Shown in pieces: positions 9,452-17,670 of a stretch of DNA of 64,000 bases. The DNA lies in assembly GCF_001591605.1 (NCBI RefSeq), contig NZ_BCVF01000018.1:1-64000 (forward strand), in the 5' to 3' direction. The stretch's first letter is position 1. The number at the start of each line of letters is the position of its first letter. The DNA is from Bacillus badius NBRC 15713 (GTDB lineage: Bacteria > Bacillota > Bacilli > Bacillales > Domibacillaceae). A model generated the notes under the pieces. It did no database searches. It saw nothing but the letters and a program-made list of their open reading frames with translations, and was not told the origin of the DNA. Position numbers and translations under genes: made by a program.

Positions 9452-11383
9452 CTATTGCCTTGCTTCATCACTGCGCTCTGTAATTTGGCGCCACACTTTC
9501 TCTTTAAAGTCTTTAAATAAAACACTTTCTGATTGCTGAGCGCCGTATCTTCTGACGTTAACGGCTCCTTCTTCCATTTCTTTATCTCCCAGCACTAGGA
9601 TGTAAGGGATTTTTTGCATCTGTGCTTTTCTTATTTTATATCCCATTTTTTCATCGCTTTTATCTATTTTTACCCTTACACCGAATTGCCTCAATTCGGC
9701 TTCGATTTTTAAACAGTAGTCTAGGTGGACTTGTGAAACCGGAATAATTTGGGCTTGAATCGGTGCAAGCCATACAGGGAACGCACCGGCAAAATGTTCG
9801 ATTAAAATCCCGAAGAAGCGGTCGATTGACCCGAAAATGGCGCGGTGAATCACAACGGGCCGGACCTTTTCATTTCTTTCGTTGATATATGTCAAATCAA
9901 ACTTTTCCGGCATTTGAAAATCAAGCTGAATGGTTGCGCATTGGTGACTCCGTTTCAACGCATCTTTAATATGAAAGTCAATTTTAGGGCCGTAAAAAGC
10001 CCCGTCCCCTTCGTTTAAGGAATAATCGACGTTTAAATCTCTTAGCACGTTTTTCAACGCTCCTTCAGAAACCTCCCAGAAGGCGTCATTGCCTAACGAA
10101 TCCTCTGGGCGAGTGGAAAGCTCCACTGAATAATCAAATCCGAACGTACGGTAGACGCGATCAATTAAATAAAACACTTTCTTGATTTCACTTTCAATTT
10201 GATCCTCCCGAACAAAGATATGGGCATCATCTTGGCAAAATGTACGGACCCTGAGCATTCCATTTAAAGCGCCGCTGTATTCATGGCGATGAACTTGGCC
10301 AAACTCTGCCATTCGAACAGGCAAATCCCGGTAGGAATAAAGGCTGTTTTTAAAAATCAGCATATGGCCGGGACAGTTCATTGGTTTTAATGCAAATTTT
10401 TTGTGCTCCACCTCAGTAAAATACATGTTCTCATGGTAATGATCCCAATGACCGGATTCTTCCCATAGCTGCTGATTCATCATAAATGGCGTGCGAACCT
10501 CTTCATAAGCCGCCTGGCTTTGAAGCTCCCGGGAAAACCTTTCTAACTCATTTCGAATCGTCTGCCCCTTTGGCAAGTAAAACGGCATGCCGGGAGCTTC
10601 CTCGGAAAACATAAATAGCTCCAGCTGTTTTCCTAACTTTCGGTGATCTCTTTTGGCTGCTTCTTCCAAGAAGTGCAGATAGTCAGTCAGGTCTTTTTGC
10701 TTTTTAAAGGAAACTCCATATACCCGCTGGAGAACTTCATTTTGATTGTCGCCTCGCCAATAAGCACCTGATACACGCGTTAATTTAAAAGCTTTGATCC
10801 AACCTGTTGATGGAAGGTGAGGACCACGGCACAAATCAATAAATTCTCCTTGCTGGTAAAGGGTAATCGTTTCACTTGGAGGGAGATCTTGAAGGATTTC
10901 CAATTTAAACTGCTCGTTCTTTTCTGTAAACAGTTTTTCAGCTTCTTCATAAGACACTTCTATACGTTGAATCTTTAAATTCTCGCCGACGATTTTTTTC
11001 ATTTCTTTTTCAATAGCGAGCAAATCATTGGAAGTGAGGTGATGATCCAATTTGACATCGTAGTAAAATCCATCTTCAATCACCGGGCCTATCCCTAATT
11101 GCACGTTCCCGTAAATTCTTTTGAGCGCTTGCGCCAAGACATGAGCGGACGAATGCCTTAACATATGCAATCCTTCCTCCGAGTTTAAAGTTAAGATAGA
11201 AAGGCTGGCATCTGCTTCAACCTTGCAGCTTAAATCCACCAGTTGTTCATTTAGCTTTCCGGCAACAGCTTCTTTCTTCAGGCTGGAGCTGATTGACCCC
11301 GCAATCTCTTCGACTGTAGTGCCTGGGGCGAAGCTCTTTATCTGTCCATCCGGGAATTGAATATTGATCTTTTTTTTGTCCAT
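9452..11383 (-). CDS. thrS: Threonyl-tRNA synthetase
   Basis: 643 residues, full length for bacterial ThrRS. It has a TGS domain at the start (FPDGQIKSFAPGTTVEEIA), the editing domain with HSSAHVLAQALKRIYG, the class II core with the zinc Cys in KPMNCPGHM, and the C-terminal anticodon-binding domain (DKEMEEGAVNVRRYG). ATG at 11383 follows AAAGGAGT. It charges tRNA-Thr in the cytosol. Transcription comes from a promoter near 11953-11981 and passes two tandem T-box leaders, so it is induced when tRNA-Thr is uncharged. B. subtilis has thrS and thrZ; which of the two this copy corresponds to is not clear, though the double leader recalls thrZ. Confidence 0.95.
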   Translation of the reverse strand: MDKKKINIQFPDGQIKSFAPGTTVEEIAGSISSSLKKEAVAGKLNEQLVDLSCKVEADASLSILTLNSEEGLHMLRHSSAHVLAQALKRIYGNVQLGIGPVIEDGFYYDVKLDHHLTSNDLLAIEKEMKKIVGENLKIQRIEVSYEEAEKLFTEKNEQFKLEILQDLPPSETITLYQQGEFIDLCRGPHLPSTGWIKAFKLTRVSGAYWRGDNQNEVLQRVYGVSFKKQKDLTDYLHFLEEAAKRDHRKLGKQLELFMFSEEAPGMPFYLPKGQTIRNELERFSRELQSQAAYEEVRTPFMMNQQLWEESGHWDHYHENMYFTEVEHKKFALKPMNCPGHMLIFKNSLYSYRDLPVRMAEFGQVHRHEYSGALNGMLRVRTFCQDDAHIFVREDQIESEIKKVFYLIDRVYRTFGFDYSVELSTRPEDSLGNDAFWEVSEGALKNVLRDLNVDYSLNEGDGAFYGPKIDFHIKDALKRSHQCATIQLDFQMPEKFDLTYINERNEKVRPVVIHRAIFGSIDRFFGILIEHFAGAFPVWLAPIQAQIIPVSQVHLDYCLKIEAELRQFGVRVKIDKSDEKMGYKIRKAQMQKIPYILVLGDKEMEEGAVNVRRYGAQQSESVLFKDFKEKVWRQITERSDEARQ

Positions 11384-11420
11384 ATCGTTGACACTCCTTT
11401 AAAGTAATAGAAAGATAAAA

Positions 11421-11655
11421 AAAGCGCACTCATCCCTGAAGAAGGGACGAGTGCGCTTAACCCGTGGTTCCACCCAAGTTTCCATAAGCAAACAATACAC
11501 TTATGGCTCTGGTGCTGTAACGCAGCAAACGGCATTGGATACTTTAGTTCCCCAATGCAGCTCAAAGGCGGTAAATCATTTTCCTAAGCTAGGAAGGTCG
11601 CAGCTGATCCTTCCCTCTCTGAAAGCCGTAAAAATGATTCATGTCCTTATCATCG
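11421..11655 (-). promoter_or_regulatory. T-box riboswitch, promoter-distal copy next to thrS
   Basis: Read on the minus strand it holds a stem I region, the T-box sequence GGGTGGAACCACG (complement of 11463-11475) and a terminator whose arms AAGCGCACT... and ...AGTGCGCTT close over a loop before seven T's (to about 11421). The likely specifier triplet is ACC (threonine; complement of 11570-11572) followed by a purine. Uncharged tRNA-Thr would pair with specifier and T-box and block the terminator. Confidence 0.9.
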
Positions 11656-11681
11656 CAATCAATATTTACAGTGAAAAAATA

Positions 11682-11920
11682 AAAACACACTCATCCCTAA
11701 AGAAGGGACGAGTGTGTTTAACCCGTGGTTCCACCCAAGTTTCCATAAGCAAACAATACGCTTATGGCTCTGGTGCTGTAACGCAGCAAACGGCATTGGA
11801 TACTTTAGTTCCCCAATGCAGCTCAAAGGCGGTAAATTATTTTCCTAAGCTAGGAAGGTTGCAGCTGATCCTTCCCTCTCTGAAAGCCGTAAAAATAACT
11901 CATGTCCTTGTCAAGGCTTT
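11682..11920 (-). promoter_or_regulatory. T-box riboswitch, promoter-proximal copy
   Basis: Nearly identical to the neighbouring copy, offset by 261 bases: same T-box (complement of 11724-11736), same candidate ACC specifier (complement of 11831-11833), and its own terminator with arms AAACACACT and AGTGTGTTT followed by a T-rich tail. The two in series demand two antitermination events before thrS is read. Confidence 0.9.
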
Positions 11921-11952
11921 TACCATGTAAGCAGTATTTTCAATTATTTTAC

Positions 11953-11981
11953 ATAGTACAGTAAATCATTAGAAATGACAA
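11953..11981 (-). promoter_or_regulatory. Sigma-A-type promoter of thrS
   Basis: On the minus strand TTGTCA (complement of 11976-11981), 17 bases, TACTAT (complement of 11953-11958). It lies just before the first T-box leader. Confidence 0.7.
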
Positions 11982-12129
11982 CCCGGTATTTACAGGCTGC
12001 GCTTATGCCGGAGCTTTCTTTAATAGGGAACGCGTGCGGGCAATCCGAATGAAAACTAGCAATGCAGTGAAGGATTCGCAGCTTTTGGAGCAGACATTTG
12101 TAAATCCTCTATATAAATTTTTCGGTGAA

Positions 12130-12158
12130 GCAAACTTTTCTTCAGGCTAGCCCGTCTA
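12130..12158 (+). promoter_or_regulatory. Candidate SigV-type autoregulatory promoter of sigV
   Basis: GCAAAC (12130-12135), 17 bases, CGTCTA (12153-12158). The same AGGCTAG followed by CGTCTAT recurs in front of oatA at 13938-13955, which suggests one sigma factor reads both. Confidence 0.6.
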
Positions 12159-12210
12159 TCCTATGTAACGGCAGATAAATTGTATTTTTGAAAAGGAGCT
12201 CTTTGAAGCA

Positions 12211-12708
12211 ATGAATAAAAGAGAGGCACATGAATTATTTGTTACTTGTATGACCGATCACAAAGAAGATTTTTATCGCTTAGCGTTTAGTTATGTGAAA
12301 AATCAACAAGACGCACTGGATATTGTGCAGGAATCGATAAAAAAAGCTCTTGTATCTATGGAGGGAGTGAAGGAGCTTCAGTCCATAAAGAGCTGGTTTT
12401 ATAAAATTGTTGTGCGCACGGCGATTGATTTTCTAAGGAAGCAGAAGAGGTTAACAGTGGCCGACCATCAAACCATCGATTTTTTGAGCAGCGGAAAAGA
12501 GGATGACTATGAAGATCTGGATCTTCAGAATGCCCTGGACGCCTTGCCGATCCAATATAAAACGATCCTTATTCTCCGTTTTTTCGAAGATTTGAAACTA
12601 GAAGAAATTGCAGAAATCGAAGAAGAAAACATTAGCACCGTCAAAACGCGCCTGTATCGGGGATTAAAGTTGCTGAGAATTGAAATCGCCAAGGAGGACC
12701 TATTATAA
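12211..12708 (+). CDS. sigV: ECF sigma factor, SigV-like
   Basis: 165 residues, typical ECF length, with region 2 (YRLAFSYVKNQQDALDIVQES, SWFYKIVVRTAIDFLRK) and region 4 (ALPIQYKTILILRFFEDLKLEEIAEI, ISTVKTRLYRGLKLLR) and no region 1 or 3. AAAGGAG precedes ATG at 12211. Its stop overlaps the start of the anti-sigma gene by one base, and oatA lies downstream, matching the B. subtilis sigV-rsiV-oatA order. In that system lysozyme triggers RsiV destruction and frees SigV to turn on oatA. The assignment rests on this context. Confidence 0.85.
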   Translation: MNKREAHELFVTCMTDHKEDFYRLAFSYVKNQQDALDIVQESIKKALVSMEGVKELQSIKSWFYKIVVRTAIDFLRKQKRLTVADHQTIDFLSSGKEDDYEDLDLQNALDALPIQYKTILILRFFEDLKLEEIAEIEEENISTVKTRLYRGLKLLRIEIAKEDLL

Positions 12709-13559
12709 TGGATAAGCGATTAGAAATGTTAAGAAAAGACTATAAAGATATACCGATTCCAAAAGAATTGGATAGGATTGTTGCCCAAGCTCTTCAGGAA
12801 AAGCCGAAGAAGAAAACGCGTCCGGTATGGCCGGCAAGTGTTGCTGCTGCTGCCTTGCTATTTACAGCTACTGTCAATTTCAGTCCGGAAGCGGCTCAGG
12901 CTATGTCCAAAATCCCTTTAGTCAAAGAACTGGTAGAAGTAGTTACCTTTAATGAATTTAAAGAAGAGAAGGGCAATGCCAGCATTGATGTCAAAACCCC
13001 GGCGATTACCGGTCTCGATAATCAAGCGCTCGAAGACAACTTAAATCAAAAATACGTGGAAGAAAGCCAAAAGCTTTATGAAGAGTTTGCGAAGTCAGCT
13101 GCCGCTGAAAACGGACATTTTTCAATGAACAGCGAGTATGAAAAGGTAACAGAGTCACCGGAGATTTTGTCCGTTCGCCGGACGATCCAAAGAACTCAAG
13201 CTTCCGGCTATATTCAAAACCGGTATGTGACGATCGACAAAGAAAATGAAGTGTTGATCACGTTAAAGGGCTTATTCAAAAATGGCCAATATGTGCCGGT
13301 CATTAGCGAAAATATTAAAGAGCAAATGAAACAGCAAATGGCCGCCGATCCTAATAAGATCTACTGGGTGAGTGAGAATGAGATAGAGCCTTTTACACAA
13401 ATCAGCCCGGATCAGCCATTCTATATTAATCAAGATCACAAGCTCGTCATCTCCTTCGATGAATATGAGGCAGCCCCTGGATACATGGGGCCTGTAGAAT
13501 TTATTATCCCGACGGCTGTCATTTCCGATCTGCTTGTCGGTGAGCGGTATATCCGCTAA
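12708..13559 (+). CDS. rsiV: Anti-sigma factor RsiV-like, lysozyme-sensing
   Basis: 283 residues. A short cytoplasmic N-terminus for sigma binding, one transmembrane helix at about residues 40-58 (VWPASVAAAALLFTATV) and an extracytoplasmic domain of the DUF3298-containing RsiV type, with RTIQRTQASGYIQNRYVTID and the C-terminal VEFIIPTAVISDLLVGERY. In B. subtilis this outer domain binds lysozyme directly, which licenses cleavage by signal peptidase and then RasP. Start and stop overlap (TAATG) couples it to sigV. A hairpin at 13606-13637 follows, so oatA probably uses its own promoter. Confidence 0.87.
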   Translation: MDKRLEMLRKDYKDIPIPKELDRIVAQALQEKPKKKTRPVWPASVAAAALLFTATVNFSPEAAQAMSKIPLVKELVEVVTFNEFKEEKGNASIDVKTPAITGLDNQALEDNLNQKYVEESQKLYEEFAKSAAAENGHFSMNSEYEKVTESPEILSVRRTIQRTQASGYIQNRYVTIDKENEVLITLKGLFKNGQYVPVISENIKEQMKQQMAADPNKIYWVSENEIEPFTQISPDQPFYINQDHKLVISFDEYEAAPGYMGPVEFIIPTAVISDLLVGERYIR

Positions 13560-14082
13560 AACAACGGCATTCACAAAATAGCTTTGCATCAGACCAAAAT
13601 AAGTGGCCCTTTCTTCTTGTCAGCTAGAGGAAAGGGCGTTTGATATTGTACCGATTCGATGGAACGGGAACAGAACAAAAAGAAAAAGAGCCTTCCCTCC
13701 TTTCCGTGGACCTATCACAGCTATACATGCAGGTTAGGCTCTTCAAAAAATAGACGGCTGAAGGCACAGAAGAGTTTGTTTCTTTTTTTAAAAAAGCGCC
13801 GCTGTTAGTTCATGCTGGCGTCTCAAGGGAACGAAAGGCTGCTTCCTGAGGAAAGCGTCTGCCTGCAGCAAAATGTACATACTCTTTAACAGAGACCCCA
13901 AAAGATGAAAATTTTTTTCTTTCATGAAACTAAATGATAGGCTAGATACGTCTATTAACGAGAGGGGCGTTCGCCCCTTAGACGGATATTGATGGAAAGT
14001 TTAATAGAGCAAGATTATAACTGTACCTGCAGGGGAAATTTCAAGTATCATCTTAAAGAAGTGGCAATTGGAGGAATTTTTT
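13560..14082 (+). other. Long gap between rsiV and oatA
   Basis: No gene seen. It holds a terminator-like hairpin (13606-13637, GCCCTTTC with GAAAGGGC), a second hairpin 13686-13743 (AAGAGCCT with AGGCTCTT) whose T-run would serve the minus strand, the oatA promoter at 13925-13954 and a GGGGCG-CGCCCC hairpin at about 13965-13980 in the 5' leader. The segment 13826-13870 resembles a worn Bacillus intergenic repeat (GGAAAGCGTCTGCCTGCAGC). Confidence 0.5.
13925..13954 (+). promoter_or_regulatory. Candidate SigV-type promoter of oatA
   Basis: TGAAAC (13925-13930) and CGTCTA (13949-13954), 18 bases apart. TGAAAC...CGTC is the general ECF pattern of B. subtilis, and the -10 context matches that before sigV. 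Confidence 0.6.
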
Positions 14083-15957
14083 ATGTTAGGCAAGACACAA
14101 AAACACCGGTACGTCCCCGGGTTAGACGGCCTTCGAGCATTAGCTGTGCTAGCTGTTATTGCGTACCACCTTAACTTCAGCTGGGCAAAGGGCGGCTTTC
14201 TCGGAGTGGATATCTTTTTCGTTTTGTCCGGCTATTTAATCACATCCACCATTTTACCGGCAAAGGGAGAAGAATGGACATTCGATTTGCGGAAATTTTG
14301 GATGGGCCGGATTCGCCGCTTGCTTCCAGCTGCTTATTTCATGATTATCCTTACGTTCATTTGGGTGATGCTGTTTCATCAGGAGCTTTTGGACACGGTG
14401 CGCGGAGATGCCGTTGCCTCTATTTTTTATGCAAGTAATTGGTGGTTTATTTTTCATGAAGTTTCCTACTTTGACAGCTTTGGCTCTCCATCGCCTTTAA
14501 AAAATTTATGGTCGCTGGCGATTGAGGAGCAGTTTTATATTGTTTGGCCGCTGGTGCTGGCCGCCGGCTTGTACATATTTAAAGGGCGGCAAAGGTTTTC
14601 GCTATTCGTTTTTCTCGGAGCCCTATGCTCAGCCGTTTTAATGGGGGTGCTGTATCAGCCGGGAGCTGATCCTAGCCGCGTCTATTATGGCACCGACACG
14701 CGTTCCTTTGAATTGTTGATTGGCGCCTGGCTGGCTCTCGTTTGGCCTATGAACCGGCTCTCGTCCAACCGGCTGTCCCCTGAACTTGTGAAGACACTCA
14801 ATATGACTAGTTTGATTGCTTTTGGCATTTTTCTGCTTTGTGTCGTTTTCATAGATGAATATCAAACGTTCTTATATAGAGGGGGCATGCTGCTGATCGG
14901 GCTTAACGCCGCCGTTCTGGTTGCTTGCATTTGCCACCCGGCCAGCTTGCTGGGGAAATGGCTGTCCTGGAAGCCTCTTCGATGGATCGGCTCAAGATCC
15001 TACGGCATTTATCTTTGGCATTATCCGGTGATTGTGTTAGGAACGCCGGTGCATGAAATCGGAAATCCGGTGTACTGGCGAATAGGCTTGCAGCTTATCC
15101 TGATATTAATCATAGCTGAATTTTCCTATCGCTTGATTGAAATGCCGATTCGCAAGCATGGATTCCGGCCATTTTTCCAAAAGCATCTGGCGATCAGTGC
15201 CTTAAAGTGGAGAAACTCTCCCCCGATTGGCAAGGTATCGACGATTCTTATTCCTCTGGCTGTTCTAATATTTGCTGCCGGTATCGCTGGCGCAGTCGCA
15301 GATGACGAGCAGCAGGAAACAAAACAGTCCCATCCAACGGAGGTCAAAATCGACGGCGGCAAACAGGAAAGTCTGCCGGCACAGGGGGACGCATCTCATA
15401 GCAAAGAAGAACAGACACCTGAAGATGAAGAGATAGAAGCGCCGCAGGAGGAAGGTGACGCACCGGCTGATGCCTCCTATACCGAAATACTGGCGATTGG
15501 CGATTCTGTTACAATCGATATCGCCTCTAGTTTGCAAGAACGCTATTCTGATATGACCATTGATGCGAAGATTGGCCGGCAAGTCTCGCAAGCAGCGAAA
15601 CTGGCATCCGGGTATGCCTCGTTTAACCGTCCGGATAAGGCTGTGATTATTCAGCTGGGGACGAATGGCTACTTCACCGATCATCAAATTGATACATTGC
15701 TGAGCAGTTTTTCAAAAGCCCATATTTACTTAGTCAACACACGCGTTCCGCGGCCATGGGAAGGAAAAGTCAACCGAACGTTAGCAAAGAAAGCGCAAGA
15801 ATATGAAAATGTCACGCTAGTAGATTGGTATTCCGCCGCGGTTGACCATCCGGAATACTTTGCGGCGGACGGTGTGCATCTGTTGCCAAAAGGAATTGCT
15901 GCCTTAACCGCCTTGATTGATCAATCGATTGCCGGAGATACCCATGCTGCTGGATAA
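14083..15957 (+). CDS. oatA: OatA, peptidoglycan O-acetyltransferase
   Basis: 624 residues from ATG at 14083 (GGAGG about eight bases upstream). Residues 1-400 are an acyltransferase-3 membrane domain of about ten or eleven helices with GLDGLRALAVLAVIAYH and FFVLSGYLIT. A Glu/Gln-rich linker at about 410-465 leads to an extracellular SGNH esterase-type domain with catalytic S475 in GDS, a GTNG block, and D596/H599 in DGVH. OatA moves acetyl groups across the membrane onto the C6 hydroxyl of N-acetylmuramate and so blocks lysozyme. Position after sigV-rsiV and its SigV-like promoter fit the lysozyme response. All catalytic residues are present. Confidence 0.92.
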   Translation: MLGKTQKHRYVPGLDGLRALAVLAVIAYHLNFSWAKGGFLGVDIFFVLSGYLITSTILPAKGEEWTFDLRKFWMGRIRRLLPAAYFMIILTFIWVMLFHQELLDTVRGDAVASIFYASNWWFIFHEVSYFDSFGSPSPLKNLWSLAIEEQFYIVWPLVLAAGLYIFKGRQRFSLFVFLGALCSAVLMGVLYQPGADPSRVYYGTDTRSFELLIGAWLALVWPMNRLSSNRLSPELVKTLNMTSLIAFGIFLLCVVFIDEYQTFLYRGGMLLIGLNAAVLVACICHPASLLGKWLSWKPLRWIGSRSYGIYLWHYPVIVLGTPVHEIGNPVYWRIGLQLILILIIAEFSYRLIEMPIRKHGFRPFFQKHLAISALKWRNSPPIGKVSTILIPLAVLIFAAGIAGAVADDEQQETKQSHPTEVKIDGGKQESLPAQGDASHSKEEQTPEDEEIEAPQEEGDAPADASYTEILAIGDSVTIDIASSLQERYSDMTIDAKIGRQVSQAAKLASGYASFNRPDKAVIIQLGTNGYFTDHQIDTLLSSFSKAHIYLVNTRVPRPWEGKVNRTLAKKAQEYENVTLVDWYSAAVDHPEYFAADGVHLLPKGIAALTALIDQSIAGDTHAAG

Positions 15958-15980
15958 AGACTTGTTGTATAAAATAACGC

Positions 15981-16006
15981 CATCCCCTTGGTTCGCCAAG
16001 GGGATG
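15981..16006 (+). terminator. Terminator of oatA
   Basis: Perfect 11-bp stem CATCCCCTTGG / CCAAGGGGATG closed by a stable TTCG tetraloop, followed by TTTAG. Confidence 0.8.
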
Positions 16007-16027
16007 TTTAGCTAAGTGTCAGACAAA

Positions 16028-16078
16028 GCAGACAGCTTCTATGGGTATATATACGATATACTCATAGAAGCTGTCTGC
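16028..16078. repeat. Near-perfect 51-base hairpin
   Basis: Starting GCAGACAGCTTCTATG and ending with its complement, the arms give about 23 base pairs with one G-T wobble around a five-base loop. There is no T-run on either side, so it is not an ordinary terminator. Confidence 0.75.
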
Positions 16079-16142
16079 AGCAAGGGGAGGTTTTTGTTAT
16101 TCAGATGAGCGAAGAATCAGAAACTCAAGGGGGAAAGAGAAC

Positions 16143-16662
16143 ATGGAGATCAGATTATTAACTGCTGCTGATGCAGAAAGGTATCGAAACTTACGGCTTC
16201 AAGCCTTGCAGCACAGTCCGGAAGCTTTTTTAATGACGTATGAGGAGGAAGCCAGCCAAACAGATTCCCTTCAGCAATACAGAGAAAAACTGCAGCGGGA
16301 AAGCAGCTATACATACGGCATCTTTAAAGGAGCTGAACTCGTCGGCATAGGAACGCTGCAAGCAGAAAAACCTTTAAAAGTAAGGCATAAGGGCAATGTT
16401 TTTGCAATGTATGTAGCACAAGGGGAAAGAGGCGGGGGGCTTGTTGAATCAGCTGCTGCAGCAGCTGATTCAACAAGCCCGGTCACTGGATCTGGAGCAG
16501 CTGCACTTAACTGTGGTATCTGCCAACCGTGCTGCGAAGGCATTATATGCTTCTTTCGGATTCCGCCGATATGGCTTAGAGGAACAAGCATTAAAATGGA
16601 ATGGGCAATATTGGGATGAGGAGCACATGGTTTTATTTTTAAAGAAAAAAACACCTGAATGA
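16143..16662 (+). pseudogene. GNAT N-acetyltransferase split by a frameshift
   Basis: The first part (from ATG at 16143, MEIRLLTAADAERYRNLRL) carries the N-terminal half of a GNAT domain up to MYVAQGERGGG. The second half continues one frame over, LLNQLLQQLIQQARSLDLEQ then LTVVSANRAAKALYASFGF and LEEQALKWNGQYWDEEHM, ending at 16662. The join is a run of six G's at 16434-16439; five would restore a normal 172-residue enzyme. The expected substrate is unknown. The acetyl-CoA binding segment (RGGGLLNQL) falls exactly at the break, so neither half should work alone. Confidence 0.8.
16437..16480. repeat. 44-bp perfect palindrome inside the acetyltransferase
   Basis: GGGCTTGTTGAATCAGCTGC and onward reads identically on both strands, centre between 16458 and 16459, with no spacer. 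It encodes Leu/Gln-rich residues in the acetyl-CoA region and adjoins the G-run where the frame breaks. Confidence 0.95.
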
Positions 16663-16668
16663 TCAATG

Positions 16669-16697
16669 GAGAGAACGAGTCTGCAGCTCGTTCTCTC
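16669..16697 (+). terminator. Terminator after the acetyltransferase
   Basis: GAGAGAACGAG and CTCGTTCTCTC form a perfect 11-bp stem with a seven-base loop, followed by TTTCTT. Confidence 0.85.
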
Positions 16698-16857
16698 TTT
16701 CTTGTATAAAGGGCTGCTGCACATACAAACAAGAAGAACCTGCCCCGCTTCAAAGGACTCCCCAACATTTTGAAACTTTTTGGTTGATTATCCGTATATT
16801 TACAAGAGATAGTTCCTTCTTTTCGCATGAAAGGAAGGAAGCTGAGGGAGGAGAACG

Positions 16858-17280
16858 ATGGAAAATAAAAAGAAAACAGCAGCAGCTACTTTGCTTTCCG
16901 CTGCATTGTTTTGTGCGTTGATAGCAGCCAGCTCGCTGAGTCCGTTATCAGAGTGGGGGAGAAATGCCAATCAATTTAACTCTCCGGGCATGTGGCTGGC
17001 CATGGCGATAGTATTCATTCTTTATATAGTCCCTTTATCAATGTATATGGCTGGCTTCGCATGGATGAAATACGTAATGGCCGTTTGTTGCGCGCTCGGC
17101 TTGCTTAGCTTTCTATTTACTTTGGTCGTTGCGATAGTAGCCGGTATGGTTAGCGGAACAACTTTACAGTTTATAGGCGTATTAGGGGTGTGCAGCTTGG
17201 CGATGGCTGTCAACATCAGCTGGTTCTTTATCGCGCTCGGCTCTAAAGAAAAGCGGTCAGCTTCAGTGATCAACATGTAG
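16858..17280 (+). CDS. Four-helix membrane protein, unknown function
   Basis: 140 residues with four hydrophobic helices at about 9-30, 47-68, 71-97 and 102-128. GGGAGGAG lies eight bases before ATG at 16858. From memory it resembles the DUF5391 family of Bacillus membrane proteins (start KKTAAATLLSAALFCALI, then NANQFNSPGMW), but I cannot confirm this. It stands between a terminator and another small membrane gene with a 117-base gap. No functional residues are recognisable. Confidence 0.75.
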   Translation: MENKKKTAAATLLSAALFCALIAASSLSPLSEWGRNANQFNSPGMWLAMAIVFILYIVPLSMYMAGFAWMKYVMAVCCALGLLSFLFTLVVAIVAGMVSGTTLQFIGVLGVCSLAMAVNISWFFIALGSKEKRSASVINM

Positions 17281-17397
17281 CTGGCCGTCGAATGCGGCTT
17301 CGTCATGGAAAGGGCGGAGAATCAGTCAGCTGTCCGGCCCTTGCAATAATGGGCCAATTTCGCCCCTCTTATGCGAGCTTGCCTGGAGGTAGATAGG

Positions 17398-17601
17398 ATG
17401 AATATAAACAAATATTTAACGGGGTTTTTGGCAGGCTATATGATTTGCCTGTTGCTTGTTTATTTGGCCTTTGACTATTTTTCTTGGTCATTTACAGCCG
17501 GTTCTTTAGCTGGCGCGGCTCTCTTTGCGCTCCTCATTAAAAGGGGAGGGGAAAAAAGGCCGCAAGTTTCCATAACAGCAAAGCCTGTCCGCTGCTCTTA
17601 G
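17398..17601 (+). CDS. Small two-helix membrane protein
   Basis: 67 residues from ATG at 17398, eight bases after GGAGGT; a longer version from 17371 lacks a ribosome site. Two hydrophobic helices, about 7-26 and 32-48, then a basic tail (KRGGEKRPQ). It ends before a bidirectional terminator shared with the large sensor gene. Family not recognised. Confidence 0.6.
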   Translation: MNINKYLTGFLAGYMICLLLVYLAFDYFSWSFTAGSLAGAALFALLIKRGGEKRPQVSITAKPVRCS

Positions 17602-17607
17602 AAGATG

Positions 17608-17639
17608 AATAAAGCACAGAAGTTAACCTGTGCTTTATT
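17608..17639. terminator. Bidirectional terminator
   Basis: AATAAAGCACAG and CTGTGCTTTATT make a perfect 12-bp stem with an eight-base loop between convergent genes. Confidence 0.85.
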
Positions 17640-17670
17640 CATGGATTAGCTGCCGGCAGGATAGCTGGGG

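Noticed and set aside
11451-11930. 159-codon open frame with an internal repeat (LTRGSTQVSISKQY twice)
   Set aside because: It is the complementary strand of the two T-box leaders; the repeat comes from their duplication and there is no ribosome site.
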